DNA of 6,260 bases from an uncultured Lachnospiraceae bacterium (GTDB lineage: Bacteria; Bacillota; Clostridia; Lachnospirales; Lachnospiraceae): the NCBI GenBank assembly GCA_947068385.1, contig CAMTBF010000232.1, positions 1 through 6,260 on the forward strand, given 5' to 3'. Under the pieces are notes generated by a model. That model did not search any database. It was given only the letters and a program-made list of their open reading frames with translations, and was not told the origin of the DNA. The translations under genes were made by a program, and so were the position numbers. Positions 6,111 through 6,260 of the stretch are shown here, piece by piece (within the stretch, counting starts at the first letter, position 1; each line of letters begins with the position of its first letter).

Positions 6111-6147
6111 AAAAACCTGCAGGGCTCTCCAATCAGAGCCCCACAGG
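6111..6147 (-). terminator. Intrinsic terminator between the upstream gene and the kinase
   Basis: On the minus strand CCTG (6147-6144) and GGGCTCT (6141-6135) pair with AGAGCCC (6128-6122) and CAGG (6119-6116), around a 2x2 internal loop and a 6-nt terminal loop. TTTTT (6115-6111) follows directly. This is a textbook intrinsic terminator placed to end the upstream transcript about 36 nt after its last stop. Kinase expression must come from its own weak promoter or from read-through. Confidence 0.9.
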
Positions 6148-6183
6148 GATTTGATGTCGCGTTTTCTTTATTCGTTCTGCATC

Positions 6184-6260
6184 TTACTTGAAGAACTCGT
6201 CAATCTGCTTCATTTTCTTGGATCTTTTTCAAGCTTTCAGCTACAGCGACTAGCACTGCA
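6184..6260 (-). CDS. 3' end of an upstream gene, possibly a sugar-binding protein with a one-base frameshift
   Basis: Only about 25 codons are inside the window. The one minus-strand frame open from the edge ends in ESLKKIQENEAD with TGA at 6202-6200. Removing one A from the AAAA run (6216-6213 on minus) would instead give ESLKKIQEMKQIDEFFK and a TAA at 6186-6184. An ending of the type IQE...DEFFK resembles the C-terminal helix of many extracellular solute-binding proteins of sugar ABC transporters, which commonly sit beside YesM/YesN pairs. This identity is inference from a short segment plus context. The terminator about 36 nt beyond the TAA supports a real gene end here. Confidence 0.4.

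Noticed and set aside
6017..6112. TTG start of the kinase at 6112
   Set aside because: It falls in the U-tract of an intrinsic terminator, and the 32 added residues precede the natural basic start before TM1.
4739..6154. A 471-codon plus-strand open frame opposite the histidine kinase
   Set aside because: It is a shadow of the kinase gene: no domain, composition dominated by Pro/His/Leu/Gln, and no convincing ribosome site. The shorter plus-strand frames over the regulator and reductase are rejected for the same reason.

Overview
The window reads as a piece of a fairly GC-rich Bacillota chromosome, most likely a Clostridia of the Lachnospiraceae type. The basis is a YesM/YesN-style histidine kinase and AraC-type response regulator, strong AGGAGG ribosome binding sites, sigma-A consensus promoters with 17-bp spacers, and a helicase that reads like clostridial DeaD/CshA proteins. 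This placement is inferred from recall of protein families, not from a search. Every gene I can support lies on the minus strand, so transcription runs from high to low coordinates.

Right end (about 6260 to 6111): the last codons of an upstream gene, possibly a sugar-binding lipoprotein with a one-base frameshift in an A4 run, followed by a clear intrinsic terminator. Middle right (6016 to 3427): a membrane sensor kinase of 612 aa and a response regulator of 259 aa whose reading frames overlap by 29 bp. Together they form a two-component system that, by family, usually senses an extracellular carbohydrate and activates a nearby uptake operon.

Middle (3430 to 2555): a near-consensus promoter, whose -35 hexamer contains the regulator's stop codon, drives a short-chain dehydrogenase/reductase of 249 aa. 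It has an intact catalytic tetrad and resembles BaiA-type bile-acid hydroxysteroid dehydrogenases as well as FabG. A strong hairpin without a U-tract follows it. Next (2550 to 2326): an elongator tRNA-Met with its own strong promoter, an A/T-rich upstream stretch and an intrinsic terminator.

Left (2302 to 1): a leader with a hairpin and a perfect 14-bp tandem repeat, a GNAT-family acetyltransferase of 156 aa, and, 54 bp further on, a DEAD-box RNA helicase that runs off the window after 567 residues. The helicase carries an unusual acidic N-terminal extension of about 147 residues.

The genes form separate transcription units rather than one pathway: kinase-regulator, reductase, tRNA, and acetyltransferase-helicase. 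I do not see an evident undescribed system. The most notable points are the acidic helicase extension, the probable frameshift at the right edge, the promoter embedded in the regulator's 3' end, the altered REC signature, and the predicted cofactor difference in the reductase.
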